Assembly (NCBI GenBank): GCA_022414725.1
Contig: CM039464.1
Location: 40,039,945-40,103,944, forward strand
DNA: 64,000 nucleotides
Direction: 5' to 3'
Origin: Microglena sp. YARC
Lineage: Eukaryota > Chlorophyta > Chlorophyceae > Chlamydomonadales > Chlamydomonadaceae
How positions within the stretch are numbered: position 1 is the stretch's first letter; each line of letters opens with the position of its first letter. Of the stretch, positions 22,231 through 32,575 are shown piece by piece. Made by a program: the position numbers and the translations under genes. The notes below the pieces were generated by a model. That model did not search any database and had not been told where the DNA came from. It saw only the letters and a list, made by a program, of their open reading frames with translations.

Positions 22231-23600
22231 TAGGTAGTTATGGCGTGGGACTGGCAGAAATTATATGCTTGGGGTTCCCAGTATGGGAGGTGGGGTTGGG
22301 AGGGGAGAAGAGGGAGGGGGAGAGGGGTTGGTCTCCTCCTCTACACGTGGGGTTGGGGGGTGGGCAGTTGGATCAGGATGTGTTTAGGCTGGTGGGGATG
22401 GCTGGGTGGGGAGGCTGTTGGTGGCCTGGGGACCCCCAAGTTGGCTATTCATTGAGTGGGCCTGGCAGAGGTCGAATACTTGAGGTTCCCTGTATGAGGG
22501 GTGGGGCGGGGGTAGGGGGGTGTGGAGTGGGGCGAGGTCTGACCCCTTCCTCTACAGGTGGGGTGGGGGGGCAGGTAAGAGGGTCGAGGTGTGATTAGGC
22601 TAGTGAGGATGGTGAGGTGGATGAGGTTGGTGATGGCCTGGGGGGCCATGAGGTGATACAGCAGGTGGTAACCGGGAGGTGGTATAAGAGCAGGGAGATT
22701 CCAATGCCGATGAGGCAGGGGGCAGGGAACCACGTCTTTTTACATGGGCGTCTCTGTGCCTTAAAGACAGGAGCCTTGCTGCCTCTCCCCTGTCTACGTC
22801 TAGTAGCTCTGTTTAGGGTACGGGGGGGGCAGTCTGGCAGGGTCAGGTAGATGCATGTGGTGGCTAATGCCCACCCCGCTATGATAATGTTCCACAGTAT
22901 GAGCCACTGGGCCCATGCGTCTGAGGCATATGGAGTGAGCCACCACCGAAAAATACTAAAGATGGTATCACCATAGGGGTACATGCGCAGGTATGGCTTT
23001 GCCCATGAGTGTCTTTGGTTAATTTGGGCGGCGTAAGATTTAGTTTGGGCTGAGTTGAGTTTGCCTCCTTGGTAGGGGAGGGCTTCGTAACAGGGGGGTG
23101 GCAGGGAAAGCCTTGCCTCCTTGGGAAAGGAGGGCTTCATAGCAATGGGGTTGGCGGAGAAAGCCTTGCCTCCTTGGGAAAGGAGGACTTCGTAACAGGG
23201 GGGTGGCAGGGAAAGCCTTGCCTCCTTGGGAAAGGAGGACTTCATAGCAATGGGGTTGGCAGGGAAAGCCTTGCCTCCTTGGGAAAGGAGGACTTCATAG
23301 CAATGGGGTTGGCAGGGAAAGCCTTGCCTCCTTGGTAAGGGAGGGCTTCGTAACAGGGGGGTGGCAGGGAAAGCCTTGCCTCCTTGGGAAAGGAGGGCTT
23401 CATTACAGGGGGGGTGGCAGGGGGGATCTTGCTTCCTTGATAGGGGAGGGCTTCGTTACATGGGTGGGCAGGGTGGAATGTCATGGTGGAAGGGGTGTGT
23501 GTTTGCATGGCCGCGTGGTCGTATGATCGCATCGTTGCATAGTTGCATGGTCGCGTGAGGTGAGTAGTGGCAAGAGTCCTACCCATGCCCGGCGTCTGTT
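22231..23600 (-). mobile_element. Inverted, internally deleted copy of the Dualen-like LINE
   Basis: Read on the minus strand, 23590-23480 resembles the start of the LINE at about 41440-41560. The segment 23480-23040 is a tandem-repeat coding stretch like that at 41750-41990. The segment 23010-22231 matches 44796-45590 closely. Most of ORF1 is therefore missing. Frames include the hydrophobic segment AWAQWLILWNIIIAGWAL and two copies of the Cys-half protease motif (about 22500-22430 and 22290-22240). In the second, the conserved Asn is changed to Thr just before the junction with the satellite. The left end is cut abruptly at the satellite border. Confidence 0.85.
23040..23480 (-). repeat. 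Tandem repeat of about 60 bases within the inverted LINE copy
   Basis: About seven units with the core AAGCCTTGCCTCCTTGG followed by AAAGGAGGACTTC. On the minus strand they encode repeats of the type KSSFPKEARLSLP. This looks like a diverged version of the 45-base KSSYKEATSLITNEH repeat in ORF1 of the other copy. Confidence 0.8.
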
Positions 23601-26074
23601 CTATGACTTAGATGATGCGAGAGCCATGCTTATGCATAGTGCTTGGCTCACTGAGGTTTCTGGCGTTAGTATTGCGTTTGTGTTGGTTGCGCTTTGAGGG
23701 ATGTATTATTATTGAGCTCGAATGGTTGTGGCGATCGGTATTTCGACAGGCCATGCCGTGCGCCGTAATTTGGCATGGCCTGTCCCCATGCAGCATGCAG
23801 CGCTCTGGACTGTCAACGCGGATGGTCATGGCGGTAGGCAGGTCCCTATTTGAAAAGGGCGGGTAGCTGTCCTGATACCTGCATGGAGGAGGAAAGTGTT
23901 CGTTAGTAGGATTTCACGATTGGATGGAGCTTTCGCTCCTGGCAGCGACCATCAAGAATGCGCCAGGAATGTGCGCTATGCACCCCTCTGTTGGGAAGTC
24001 CAGGGAGAGGCGCATTCTATCAGGGAATTCATGCTTCCGACTGCCCAGAGGTGCAGCCGACCCAAATAACCGCCTATCACCCTGCGATCACAGCATTTGC
24101 TGCGAATCGCTTCAGATGTTGGAGACTGCCACTTCGATAGCAGCATCGCCTCTGCGGAAGCACGAGCTTCTGTTTTGTCGCAGTTTCGGGGAGAGTTGAC
24201 CAAAACTGCGCGAAACAGAGAGCAGGTGGTATCATTCGGTAGCGCAGACGCAGGAGGATGCGAATGCGTTACGAGAATGCTAAGAAGGAGAATGAGTAGC
24301 GAGAATGTTACATCGGAAATTCGAATGGTGAAAAAGATGTCTCTTCTTGATGGAATCAGACTTGGAGTCTGGAGTCATTTGGCAAAAGGAGCACGTCACC
24401 TTGTAGCGCTCCTCAGCATCGTAAAAGCCTGCAGATACGAGCCATCCACCTCATCCACCTCATCCTCATCATCCACCGCATCCACCTCATCCACCTCATC
24501 CACATTGTCCACCTGCACCTCCACATTACCCAAATGGTTGGAGGTAGAAAGAAGAGATGCGGGGAAAGAAAAGCCTGCCCAATTTCATTCACTGTGGATT
24601 CTGTACTTCCTCGTTTTGTACTACTTCTGTTGGGTTGACTTGGGTTGGGGGGGGAGGGGAAGGGGTTCGGGTGTGGTGGTGGGTGGGTGGTGGGGGGGGG
24701 GGGGGGGGTCTTAGTTTGGTCTAGTGGTATGATCAGCAGATATGCAGTGCCATCAAATATGGGGGGATAGTGCTGGTGATGGTGCTTTGTTGTGGTGGTG
24801 GGGTGGGGTGGTGGTTTGGGTGGTGGGTGGTATGGATGGCGGTTGCTGGTGGTGGGTGGTTGGTGGTGGGTGGTGGAGGTAGGTGGTGGTTGGTAGTGGT
24901 GGTTGGTGGTGGGTGGTGGTGTGGTTGGTGGGTGGGTTGGTGGTGGTAATTGGTAATTGGCTGGTGGTGGTGGGTGGTGGGAGGTGGTGGGTGGGTGGTG
25001 GGTTTGTGTTTGTGTTTGTATAAGGTATTTAACTCCATGAGGTGAGTCTCCCTCCCAATGGACCCTAAACCCTAAACCTTCCCTTTTACCACCAATGGAC
25101 TGGTCTTAAGTAGAAGAACGCCCCAGTTCAACTCCCATTTCATTCTGATGGCTAGAAAAAAAACTCCAAAGTTTGCCAAAGTTTATAATTTTAATTCAAA
25201 GACAGCAAATCCCACGAGTCCTCCACCACCACCACTTCCCAAAGTTAGAAGGCCCATAACGTTTTCCCTACTGGGCCCAGCTGGGCCAAATAATAAATCA
25301 GACCAGATTCTTCATCCTCTCAACAAGCTCTAACAGCACCTCTCTACCTTAAAAACTTAATCGGTGACTTAGCACAACTTGTTTACCCGCAACCCATACC
25401 CATCGGTGACTTCGCGTGCCTGTTTATCCATCATTCTTAGCGGCCTAGCCTTGTTGCGCTCCTCTGTTTCTTCTCTGATCTGGGGGTCGAGGAGCTGGGC
25501 ATCGATCTAGCGGAGGTGTGCGTCGACCTGTGCGCGTCGCGTGAAGCGCGCAGGCCTGGATCTGCGTCACTACCTTGCAACCTTGGAGCTCAGGTCTGGC
25601 TGAGCTGGCGAGGCAATTCGGTTGCCCCGCCTTCAAGCTACAACCTAGGCTCTCTGCATCACTGCATGGATATCAACGACACCAGCCCCAGCATCGTTGG
25701 CATCCTAATTGCTACTCCGTGTTATGGGGACGTGTAAATCTTCCACCGCCATGGCTGCCTGAGGCATGGGACGCGCGACGCGTCAAGGAACAAGGTTTGG
25801 TGCCAGTCACTAGGCAGCTTCTCAACCCGTACTGCCACTCCGCCATCGTACTGCCTACGTGAGTAGCTGTCCAGTGGCGCAGGAGAAGAAGACTCGCATA
25901 GGGCACACTTCTAACATTCCTATTCTCGAATCCTCCTTGCGTTCAGACCTCCCTACCTACACTTTAAAGCGCCTTCACCTTCTTGTTGTAGAGTTTGGTT
26001 CCGCCCCGTACACTAGCCACACCTAACTCCCAGGCCTCCTCCTTCTCTCTTTCTTGCCACCACTTTCCGGCATA
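23600..26074. other. Intergenic region without a recognised gene
   Basis: The stretch holds mixed-complexity sequence. One open frame on the plus strand (24097-24714) has a Ser/Thr run made by TCCACCTCA repeats at 24445-24510 and no recognisable domain. A G/T-rich repeat lies at 24640-25020. Two tandem plant-type telomere units (CCCTAAA) sit at about 25065-25078. The 300 bases before 26074 should contain the promoter and 5' UTR of the C2-domain gene, but no element is identifiable. Confidence 0.5.
24640..25020. repeat. GGTGGT-rich simple repeat
   Basis: Imperfect GGTGGTGGG/GGTTGGTGG repeats with a long G run at about 24692-24708. Confidence 0.85.
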
Positions 26075-26783
26075 ATGGCCATGGATGCGGGCATGCTGCG
26101 CGTCACCATCGAGTACGCGAAGGATTTAAAGGACGGTGACATGTTCGGAAAAGCAGATCCCTACGCGGTTCTGAAATGCGGTAACCAGAAATTTCGCACC
26201 AAGACCATGAAGCGGGCTGGCACCTCCCCTGTATGGAACGAGACCTTTGCCTGTCAGGTACGCCTCTCAGAGACTTCTCCCCCTCTATTCCTCGCTTTTC
26301 GTATCGAATTCACTTAGCTCCCTCAAACACGTCCCACCACTCCTGAACACACCCATTCACCCCTCTTCGCCCCCTCTCTTCTACTCTCCACCCTACCTCT
26401 ACATGATTATTTTTCATTTATTTTGCATAGAGCTGACCTCCAAGATGATACCTGAGTAACATGATCGATTGTCCAGGCGCAAGGCCCGTACCGAAGGCTA
26501 CGCCACTTCGCCAGAAGCGTTTCTCCTGCGTTCACTCTTTCGACGGAATTTGGGTTCTGCCCAACTCTAATCCACCCTACCTCCAATCCATTCGGTCATG
26601 TCATAAGATAAACTCGGAGTTAGCCCGGGAGTTAGCTCAGGCTATGTAGAGGTCCTTAGCCCCCCACACACCAACACTCACACACTCATAGCCACACCCA
26701 TGGCCACACACACCCATTTCATACCTTCACATACATGTACGGGCATATGTAGCCTGACCCCAAGCTATGTAAAGGTCCTTAGC

Positions 26784-26856
<73 letters not shown>

Positions 26857-27988
26857 CCACCACCACACACACACACACACGCACATAGCCACACCCGCAC
26901 CCACACCCATTACATTCCTTCACATACTTGTACATGCATACGAAGCCTGACCCCTCCTCTCCCTGCTATCCCTACCCCTCCCCCCCCCCAAACACCCCCA
27001 AACACCCCAAACACCCCCCAAACATACACACACCTTGGTATACTCAAGCGCACCTACCCTGACCATAGATCTCCTCTCATCTCCCCTCCCATCCCCCTTT
27101 ATGCCCCCCTCCCTCCAGATCATCAATGAGAATTCCATTGAGATCGAAGTCTGGGACGAGGACTTGATTTCCGATGACCATCTTGGTACTGCCACCATCA
27201 TGCTTGCCAACGTCCGTACTGCCAAGAAGGACATGGTCCAAGCCCCCGTAATTCGCCCGAAGAGCCGCAAGCAAAAGGGACTCATCGCTATCAATATGAC
27301 CTTCGAGCCCGATAGCAGCATGCCGGCCAAGCAGGCAGTACACTCGCAGGCACATCCCTCATACTCCCAGGCCCCCCCTGTCCAAGCCGCCTCCTCCTAC
27401 TCTGGTTACTCCCCCCCCCTGGCCAAGCCGCCCCCTCCTACTCTGGCTACTCCCAGGCCCCGCCTGCCCAAGCCGCCCCCTCCTACACCGGTTACTCCCA
27501 GGTCCCCCCTGCCCAAGCCGCCCCCTCCCCCTATACCGGTTACTCCCAGGCCCCCCCTGCCCAAGGCACCCCCTCCTACTCTGCTCACTCCGCCCCCCCC
27601 ACCCATGGCTACCCTGCCCCTGCTACCCAAGGCTACCCTCCTGCCACCGCTGCTACTCAATCATACTCAGGAGGACAGGCTTATGGGCAACCTGCCCCAG
27701 GCTACCCCCCCCAAGGCTACCAACCCCAACAGGCCTACCCCCAACATCCGCCCCAAGGTTATCCTCAACAGCAGCCCGGATACGCAGCAGGCTTTGCCCC
27801 CCCTGCTCAGCCCCCCCTGCCAACTACACTCCAGCCTATGGCGGCGCTCCCCCCCTCAGACTGTGGTTTACCACCAACAGCAGCATGGCAACGGAAGGAA
27901 AAAGAAACCTGGTGTTGGTATGGCTGTCATGGCAGGTGGTGCAGGTCTGCTAGGAGGTATGCTTCTCGGAGATATGCTCTTTGATTAA
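26075..27988 (+). CDS. SRC2-like C2-domain protein with proline-rich repeats and a C-terminal glycine-zipper
   Basis: Exons 26075-26257 and 27119-27988; donor CAG/GTACGC, acceptor CTCCAG/ATC, phase 0, intron 861 bases. Residues about 6-115 form a calcium/phospholipid-binding C2 domain: [17 protein letters not shown] and SPVWNETF in exon 1, [14 protein letters not shown] in exon 2. Next come tyrosine/proline/glutamine/alanine repeats ([15 protein letters not shown] type) and a [11 protein letters not shown] stretch. The end is basic (GRKKKPG) followed by [19 protein letters not shown], the small glycine-zipper hydrophobic tail typical of plant SRC2-like proteins. Such proteins associate with membranes and often respond to cold or calcium, but function here is inferred. 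The frame that is open throughout 27410-27855 is the wrong one for the repeats. C-run indels near 27411-27419 and 27852-27858 shift out and back in; sequencing error is the simplest explanation. Confidence 0.85.
26640..26960. repeat. Duplicated intron unit with an AC microsatellite
   Basis: The intron of the C2-domain gene holds two copies of a unit running from GCTATGTAGAGGTCCTTAGC (26641) or GCTATGTAAAGGTCCTTAGC (26764) through an A/C repeat to a CATACNTGTACNNGCATANG and AGCCTGACCCC end. The second copy contains a poly-C run and about 50 bases of AC repeat (26800-26854). Confidence 0.8.
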
Positions 27989-28004
27989 ACTAACATGACA
28001 TGAC

Positions 28005-28175
28005 TTTGGAAGTTACACTCCAGCCTATGGCGGGGCACCCCCTCTCAGAGTGTGCTTGTACACCAACAGGGTGCCGGAAGGAGAAAGATACCTGGTGCTG
28101 GTAAGGCAGTCCTGGCAGGTGGTGCGGGTCTGTTAGGAGGTATGCTTCTCAGAGGTCTGCTATGTGATTAGACAC
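28005..28175 (+). pseudogene. Partial tandem copy of the last exon of the SRC2-like gene
   Basis: Thirty bases after the stop codon, sequence equivalent to about 27820-27988 is repeated. It includes the TACACTCCAGCCTATGGCGG segment, the basic stretch and GGTGGTGCAGGTCTG-type tail, up to a TAG equivalent to the gene's stop. It has several indels and no start or C2 domain, so it is a duplicated 3' exon fragment, not a gene. Confidence 0.85.
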
Positions 28176-28375
28176 ATCTCATGAGTGGTTACCGACTCAC
28201 CGGTGATGGTGATGGGGCATGGACAAGTCCTAAGCAGTGTAGCAAGCGACGAGGGAAATTGGCGGAGAGTGTTGGCAACGGAATCAAGCGGACTGAAGCC
28301 AGTTAGTTTTCTGATGTGTAAGGCTTCGTCTTGGTCGCACATCTGCCACACAAACCGACCAACGAACTACAGGAT

Positions 28376-28420
28376 AACCCTGGGGGCTCCTGCCCCCAAG
28401 AAGGGTGGGCTCCGCCCAAA
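28376..28420 (-). repeat. GC-rich hairpin repeat, copy 1 (short)
   Basis: Minus-strand copy of the element whose longer copies start at 29776 and 39814. It carries GGCGGAGCCC and GGGGGCAGGAGCCCCC, which can form a hairpin. The phylogenetic reach is unknown. Confidence 0.6.
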
Positions 28421-29211
28421 AAATGAAGACGGATGACTGCCAGATGGCCTTGATCCCAGGACAGATGACAAGAATCATGCAGCATCAACAGTGAACATTT
28501 ATTTGCAGTTCTTATTTTGGTTCTTTACTTTGTCTTGTGCCGTGGGGACTGGGGAGCCTTATCACTATTATCTCTTCTGAAAATTGAAAGTTCATATTCC
28601 TAACCACAGGGGGTAAGATTGAAGTAATCTTTCCGTCCGCTTGCACTCTGATGGGTTTTGTGTTTCCTATACCGCTACTGCGCCTGAGCTCGGATCACCG
28701 CGCCACCGCGGAGAGAAGATCTCAACCTCTTCCAATGTGGCAAGTATAAAATTGGGAACCTGGCATGTGCTCAAACCACAGACCTGGCTAATGGATATCT
28801 CTGTTGATTCAGTATTGTTTTAGCACTGGTCAGATTCTCATGAGAGTACATATGAGCATCGTAATTCAAGAAAAGGAGCTAAGGTGTTTTTATTATTTTT
28901 ACCACTAGCAGCCATAAGGTACAATTACGGGGTACCAATTTTCAACATTGCAGTACTGCACATTTGAACCAAACAAACATGTGTTCATACATAAGTTTGC
29001 AAATATAAATGGTCTTAACACATCGAGTTGAACATGCTACTCCTTGGGACCTTGTCGCTACCCAAGTGTTATCTTGTACTGCTTTGTGGCAGCTGGGCTG
29101 TTGTTGCTCTGGATTGCTTGTCCTGACATCCCTCCCCTTTCTGCTCTTCTTTCCGCCTCGTTCGCTTCCTATTTTTACTGTTCCTAGGTTAGTTTTCAAA
29201 GTTTGTGGGGG

Positions 29212-29325
29212 TGCCTTAAAAACCCTCATGCTTCCTGTTATACGATTGGATGGTGGGCAGGCTGTGCTGTCTTGTGTCGGCAATGATATGCTGATTTTAT
29301 GTAACGAACCCTCTCTCTCTAGGCT
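29212..29325 (+). repeat. Dispersed repeat, paired with 60367-60482
   Basis: From CCTTAAAAACCCTC through GGCAGGCTGTGCTG to TATGTAACGAACCCTCTCTC this matches the reverse complement of 60367-60482. A partial third copy is at 60225-60280. Confidence 0.8.
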
Positions 29326-29354
29326 GTTGTTGCTGTTGAAGGCCTGGACAGCTC

Positions 29355-29515
29355 CATGGGACCAGCCATACAGCTCTCCAAGTTTTGGATTGGATTGTTA
29401 CATGGGTTTTCAGCCAACTCTGGGCTGCTCACCATCTTCCAATCCCAAGTCCCCCCGTGGGAGACCCACAGGAATCAGGGCGCCAAAAAGCAGATTCAAG
29501 ACTATTCCAGGTCAG
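29355..29515 (+). repeat. Dispersed repeat, paired with 36735-36850 (inverted)
   Basis: GGGTTTTCAGCCAACTCTGG, GGGCTGCTCA, CCAAGTCCCCC and AAGCAGATT follow in the same order as in the reverse complement of 36735-36850. The surrounding open frames show no domain. Confidence 0.7.
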
Positions 29516-29775
29516 CCTCTCCAAGAGATACCAGAATGGGCTGCTTACATACGCGTCAGACCGTCAGTCTTATCCTGTTACATAGGAAGGGGGTTAGTTG
29601 CAATAGGAATGTGTCCATGGCAGCGCCGAGTACGTTGACTCCATACTTGGCTTATGGTGAAGTAAAAAGCAAACTGCAGGCACCAGCTTATATGAGCTGT
29701 TTCTATCTTCTGTTTTCCGAGCAGATTAGCAAATATTGAAATTAGCTCTTCATTAGTTGGACTTATGCCTACGTT

Positions 29776-30025
29776 ATCGGCGGAGCCCCCTCTTCAAGGG
29801 GGCGGGAGCCACCAGGGTCACCCTGTTGTCCGTCTGTGCGAGCGACCGAGCAACCGACCGACCGATCCACCGAGCGACAGTCTGACCAAGACGAAGCCTG
29901 ACAGGACAGCAAACGGTCTCGTAACTAACTCACTTCCGTTGCCACCTGTCGCTCCGTTGCGAACATTCTCCGTCATTTTTTTGCGTCGCTTGCGACGCTG
30001 CATATAAGTTGTATACTGCCGATGA
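29776..30025 (+). repeat. GC-rich hairpin repeat, copy 2
   Basis: Starts GGCGGAGCCCCCTCTTCAAG with a GCCCCC/GGGGGC hairpin. It continues through a CCGACCGACC stretch, AAGCCTGACA..CAGC..ACGGTCTC, CACTTCCGTTGCCACCTGTC and ends near a GCGTCGC..GCGACGC inverted repeat. About 240 bases are shared with 39814-40030. Confidence 0.8.
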
Positions 30026-30315
30026 CGGCGAGCAGCCAAATTGCTGGCTGAAGGTATGTAAACAAGTTCAAGTTCAAGAACTAATTTCCCAGACTGAGAA
30101 CAAAGTGATTCCTCCACATTGTTAGATGTGTAATAAACAAGTGAATCGTGCGAGTCACATCTGTTTATCCATGAAGAAATTGGACCCAAGGTTGTCCAGG
30201 GGGTGGGGGGGGTCCAGGCCTGCATCTCGAGATGCAGCCTGTTGCAAAATCCTTTTCTTGCGACGCAGCCTGTTTCAAAATCTAATTCTCTGATGCAATC
30301 GACCCACAACGTAAC

Positions 30316-30562
30316 TTTAGCATTCCGGAGCGATATGTCTTGAGCACTCTCACAGGGAAGGGACTAGGGCGTGTGCTTACAATCGTGATGGCATGTCAGG
30401 CGACATGCTAGGTATAAGAAGGGAAAAGGCGACAGTACCTCAGGGTACTGCCGCCGGTAGGTGCCGGCCCTAACGGGCAGAGGCACTACTATGGAAGCTT
30501 CCAGGCGGAAGGCCTGGCGCCCCAAGACACTCTAGCTGGACCGGGAGAATCGGTCTATAACA
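30316..30562 (-). repeat. 3' LTR of copia element 1
   Basis: 247 bases. In element orientation it begins TGTTATAGACC and ends GCTAAA. It differs from the other LTR at about three positions. It contains a GCCGGTAGGTGCCGGC inverted repeat. Confidence 0.95.
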
Positions 30563-30576
30563 CCCCCCCCAATTCC
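30563..30576 (-). promoter_or_regulatory. Polypurine tract of copia element 1
   Basis: In element orientation GGAATTGGGGGGGG directly abuts the 3' LTR start TGTTATAG. This is the expected place for the plus-strand DNA primer. Confidence 0.75.
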
Positions 30577-31176
30577 TGGTATTCTTTATTCATAAGAATT
30601 CCTGGAATTAGGAGGTTCTAGGGGAAGGGAAGCTAGAGTGAAAATAAATAACTGGTGCATGAGAGAGCCCAGGGGTATAGGCTTCTGGTTTGGCCAGTGT
30701 TCACCAATGAACGATACTTGACCTTGTGGGGCATATGCAAGTACATTTAGAAGGGAACAAGGGGCAGAGGCAGTACAGTGTAACTATTATCTATTATCTA
30801 GGTAGGACTGGATTCCATCTGTGGAGCTGCCAGGAAGGTGCAGCCATAGGGCCTTGTTCAGCTAAAAGGGCTGGATAGCAATCTGTTTGATTTCCATTAG
30901 TAAACAGCTTTAAAGTAGACGTCCCCGCTAGCTCATTACTATCATTCCAGATGGAAGGATATGGTGAGGTACTTCCAGTATCATCTATAAAGTACCATAA
31001 GTCAGGATCCTCAGATTAATGCTAGGGGGAACTATGGGGCCATAGTGATGAATCAGGAATGGACTGTAAAGGAGCTGCAGGAAGCTGCAGGAGGAAAACT
31101 TTGAAGGCAAGTGGCTCCCCATGATCAAGAATATGGATGATACCAGATCACAGGTTCTTGGTCAGAGCTTCTAGAA
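30577..31176 (-). other. Non-coding 3' part of copia element 1
   Basis: About 600 bases lie between the pol stop codon and the polypurine tract. I see no further gene in them. Confidence 0.6.
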
Positions 31177-32442
31177 TTATTCCATTTTGAGCTTGCCAAT
31201 GCAGCCAATCTTCTCTCTGAAGTCACAGAACTTGGCCCTGGGCAGAGCTTTGGTGAGCATGTCAGACATGTTGGCAGCAGTTGGGATCCAGTTCAGTTTG
31301 ATACCTTCTTTCTTGTACTGCTCCTTGAGGAAGTAGAACCTGGTCTCCATGTGCTTCAGTCTGGATGACAGCTTCTCCTGGTTCCAGGCACTAAGGGCAG
31401 CTTGGTTGTCACCATTATTAATGGTGAGAGCAGGGGGAACTATGCCTGTGGCAGAGTGTTGTAGTTTTCTCAACCACATTCCCTCCTGGGCTGCAGAGGT
31501 AGCTGCCATAAACTCAGCCTCTGTTGTGGACAAGGCTGTAGCAGATGCCTGGATCTTGGATGCCCATGAGATTGCTCCCCCTTGTTTGAGAAATACAAAA
31601 CCTGTTGTGGATTTCCTTGTGATTGGGCAGGCAGCATGGTCAGAATCACAGTAACCAATGAGGGGCTTGTTGGAGAAGGTGTAGGTGATGCCATGGTCTG
31701 GTGTATTAGACAGATACTTGAGGATACCAGTGGCAGCTTCCATGTGGTCATGCAATGGGTGTGCACTGTGCCTGGCCAATCTGTTGACTGCTTGGGCAAT
31801 GTCTGGTCTTGTGTTAACTGCCAGGTAGTTGAGGGAGCCCACAATTTGGGCAAAGGGTAGGCCGGTGGCTGGGGTATCTTTGTCAGCATAGGGCAGGAGA
31901 GCATCTGGTAGGAGAGGCACAGGGAATCTGGTGCTGTTGGGTTCAGGAAGCATGTTGTGGGCACGCAGCAGGTCCTGGATGAACCTGGACTGGCAGATGT
32001 GTAGGGTGCCAGTTGATGCATTCCTGGTGATCTCATAGCCAACAAAAACTGAGGGGTCACCAAGGTCTCTAGTCTTGTACAGCTTCATGATGGTGTTCTT
32101 GTACTTGTCTAGGATGCTTTTTTCAAAGGACAGCATAAGGAAGTCATCAACCCAGAGAAGTACCCAGATTATGGGCTTGTTGGCTGAGTTAGGGAGTATA
32201 AATAGACCTTGGTCTACGTCTACCTCTCTGAATCCTATAGCAGTCATATCTTCTTTGACTTTGAGGTACCACTGGCGAGAAGCTTGTTTTAGGCCATAAA
32301 GGCATTTCCACATGCGGCAGACCCTGTGGTCCTGTTCGAATCCAGGTGGTTGGGTGCAGTACAGTTCTTCTTCAACTATGTCATTGAGGAATGCTGTGGA
32401 AACGTCTAACTGTGCTAGGTATGCCTTGGGGTTGGCTGCCAT
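31177..32442 (-). CDS. Reverse transcriptase and RNase H, copia element 1
   Basis: 421 residues. RT motifs include QLDVSTAFLND, YGLKQASRQW and the catalytic WVDDFLML (the YVDD box). The connection has YLAVNTRPDIAQAVN. RNase H has the catalytic CDSDHAA, TTEAEF and NGDNQAAL positions and ends with LTKALPRAKF. It is uninterrupted to its stop, and is the best-preserved part of the element. Confidence 0.93.
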   Translation of the reverse strand: MAANPKAYLAQLDVSTAFLNDIVEEELYCTQPPGFEQDHRVCRMWKCLYGLKQASRQWYLKVKEDMTAIGFREVDVDQGLFILPNSANKPIIWVLLWVDDFLMLSFEKSILDKYKNTIMKLYKTRDLGDPSVFVGYEITRNASTGTLHICQSRFIQDLLRAHNMLPEPNSTRFPVPLLPDALLPYADKDTPATGLPFAQIVGSLNYLAVNTRPDIAQAVNRLARHSAHPLHDHMEAATGILKYLSNTPDHGITYTFSNKPLIGYCDSDHAACPITRKSTTGFVFLKQGGAISWASKIQASATALSTTEAEFMAATSAAQEGMWLRKLQHSATGIVPPALTINNGDNQAALSAWNQEKLSSRLKHMETRFYFLKEQYKKEGIKLNWIPTAANMSDMLTKALPRAKFCDFREKIGCIGKLKME

Positions 32443-32575
32443 TGAGAGGATGTAACGAATGGTAGCATGTTTGGCACTGGTGCAAAAACTTCATCATAGT
32501 CCATGCCTGGGCGTTGGGCATACCCTTTGGCAACTACGGTAATCTTGCTTTGTACCTGACATTTTCTCCATCAAC

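Noticed and set aside
21583..22237. Cys/Leu/Tyr-rich or Gln/Ser-rich proteins
   Set aside because: Direct translations of the 15-mer/17-mer satellite; all frames and both strands are open.
24097..24714. A 205-residue protein-coding gene
   Set aside because: No recognisable domain; the Ser/Thr run comes from TCCACC repeats and the end is a G-rich repeat. Coding cannot be supported.
29009..29638. A 209-residue protein-coding gene
   Set aside because: It overlaps two dispersed repeats found elsewhere in inverted orientation and has no domain.
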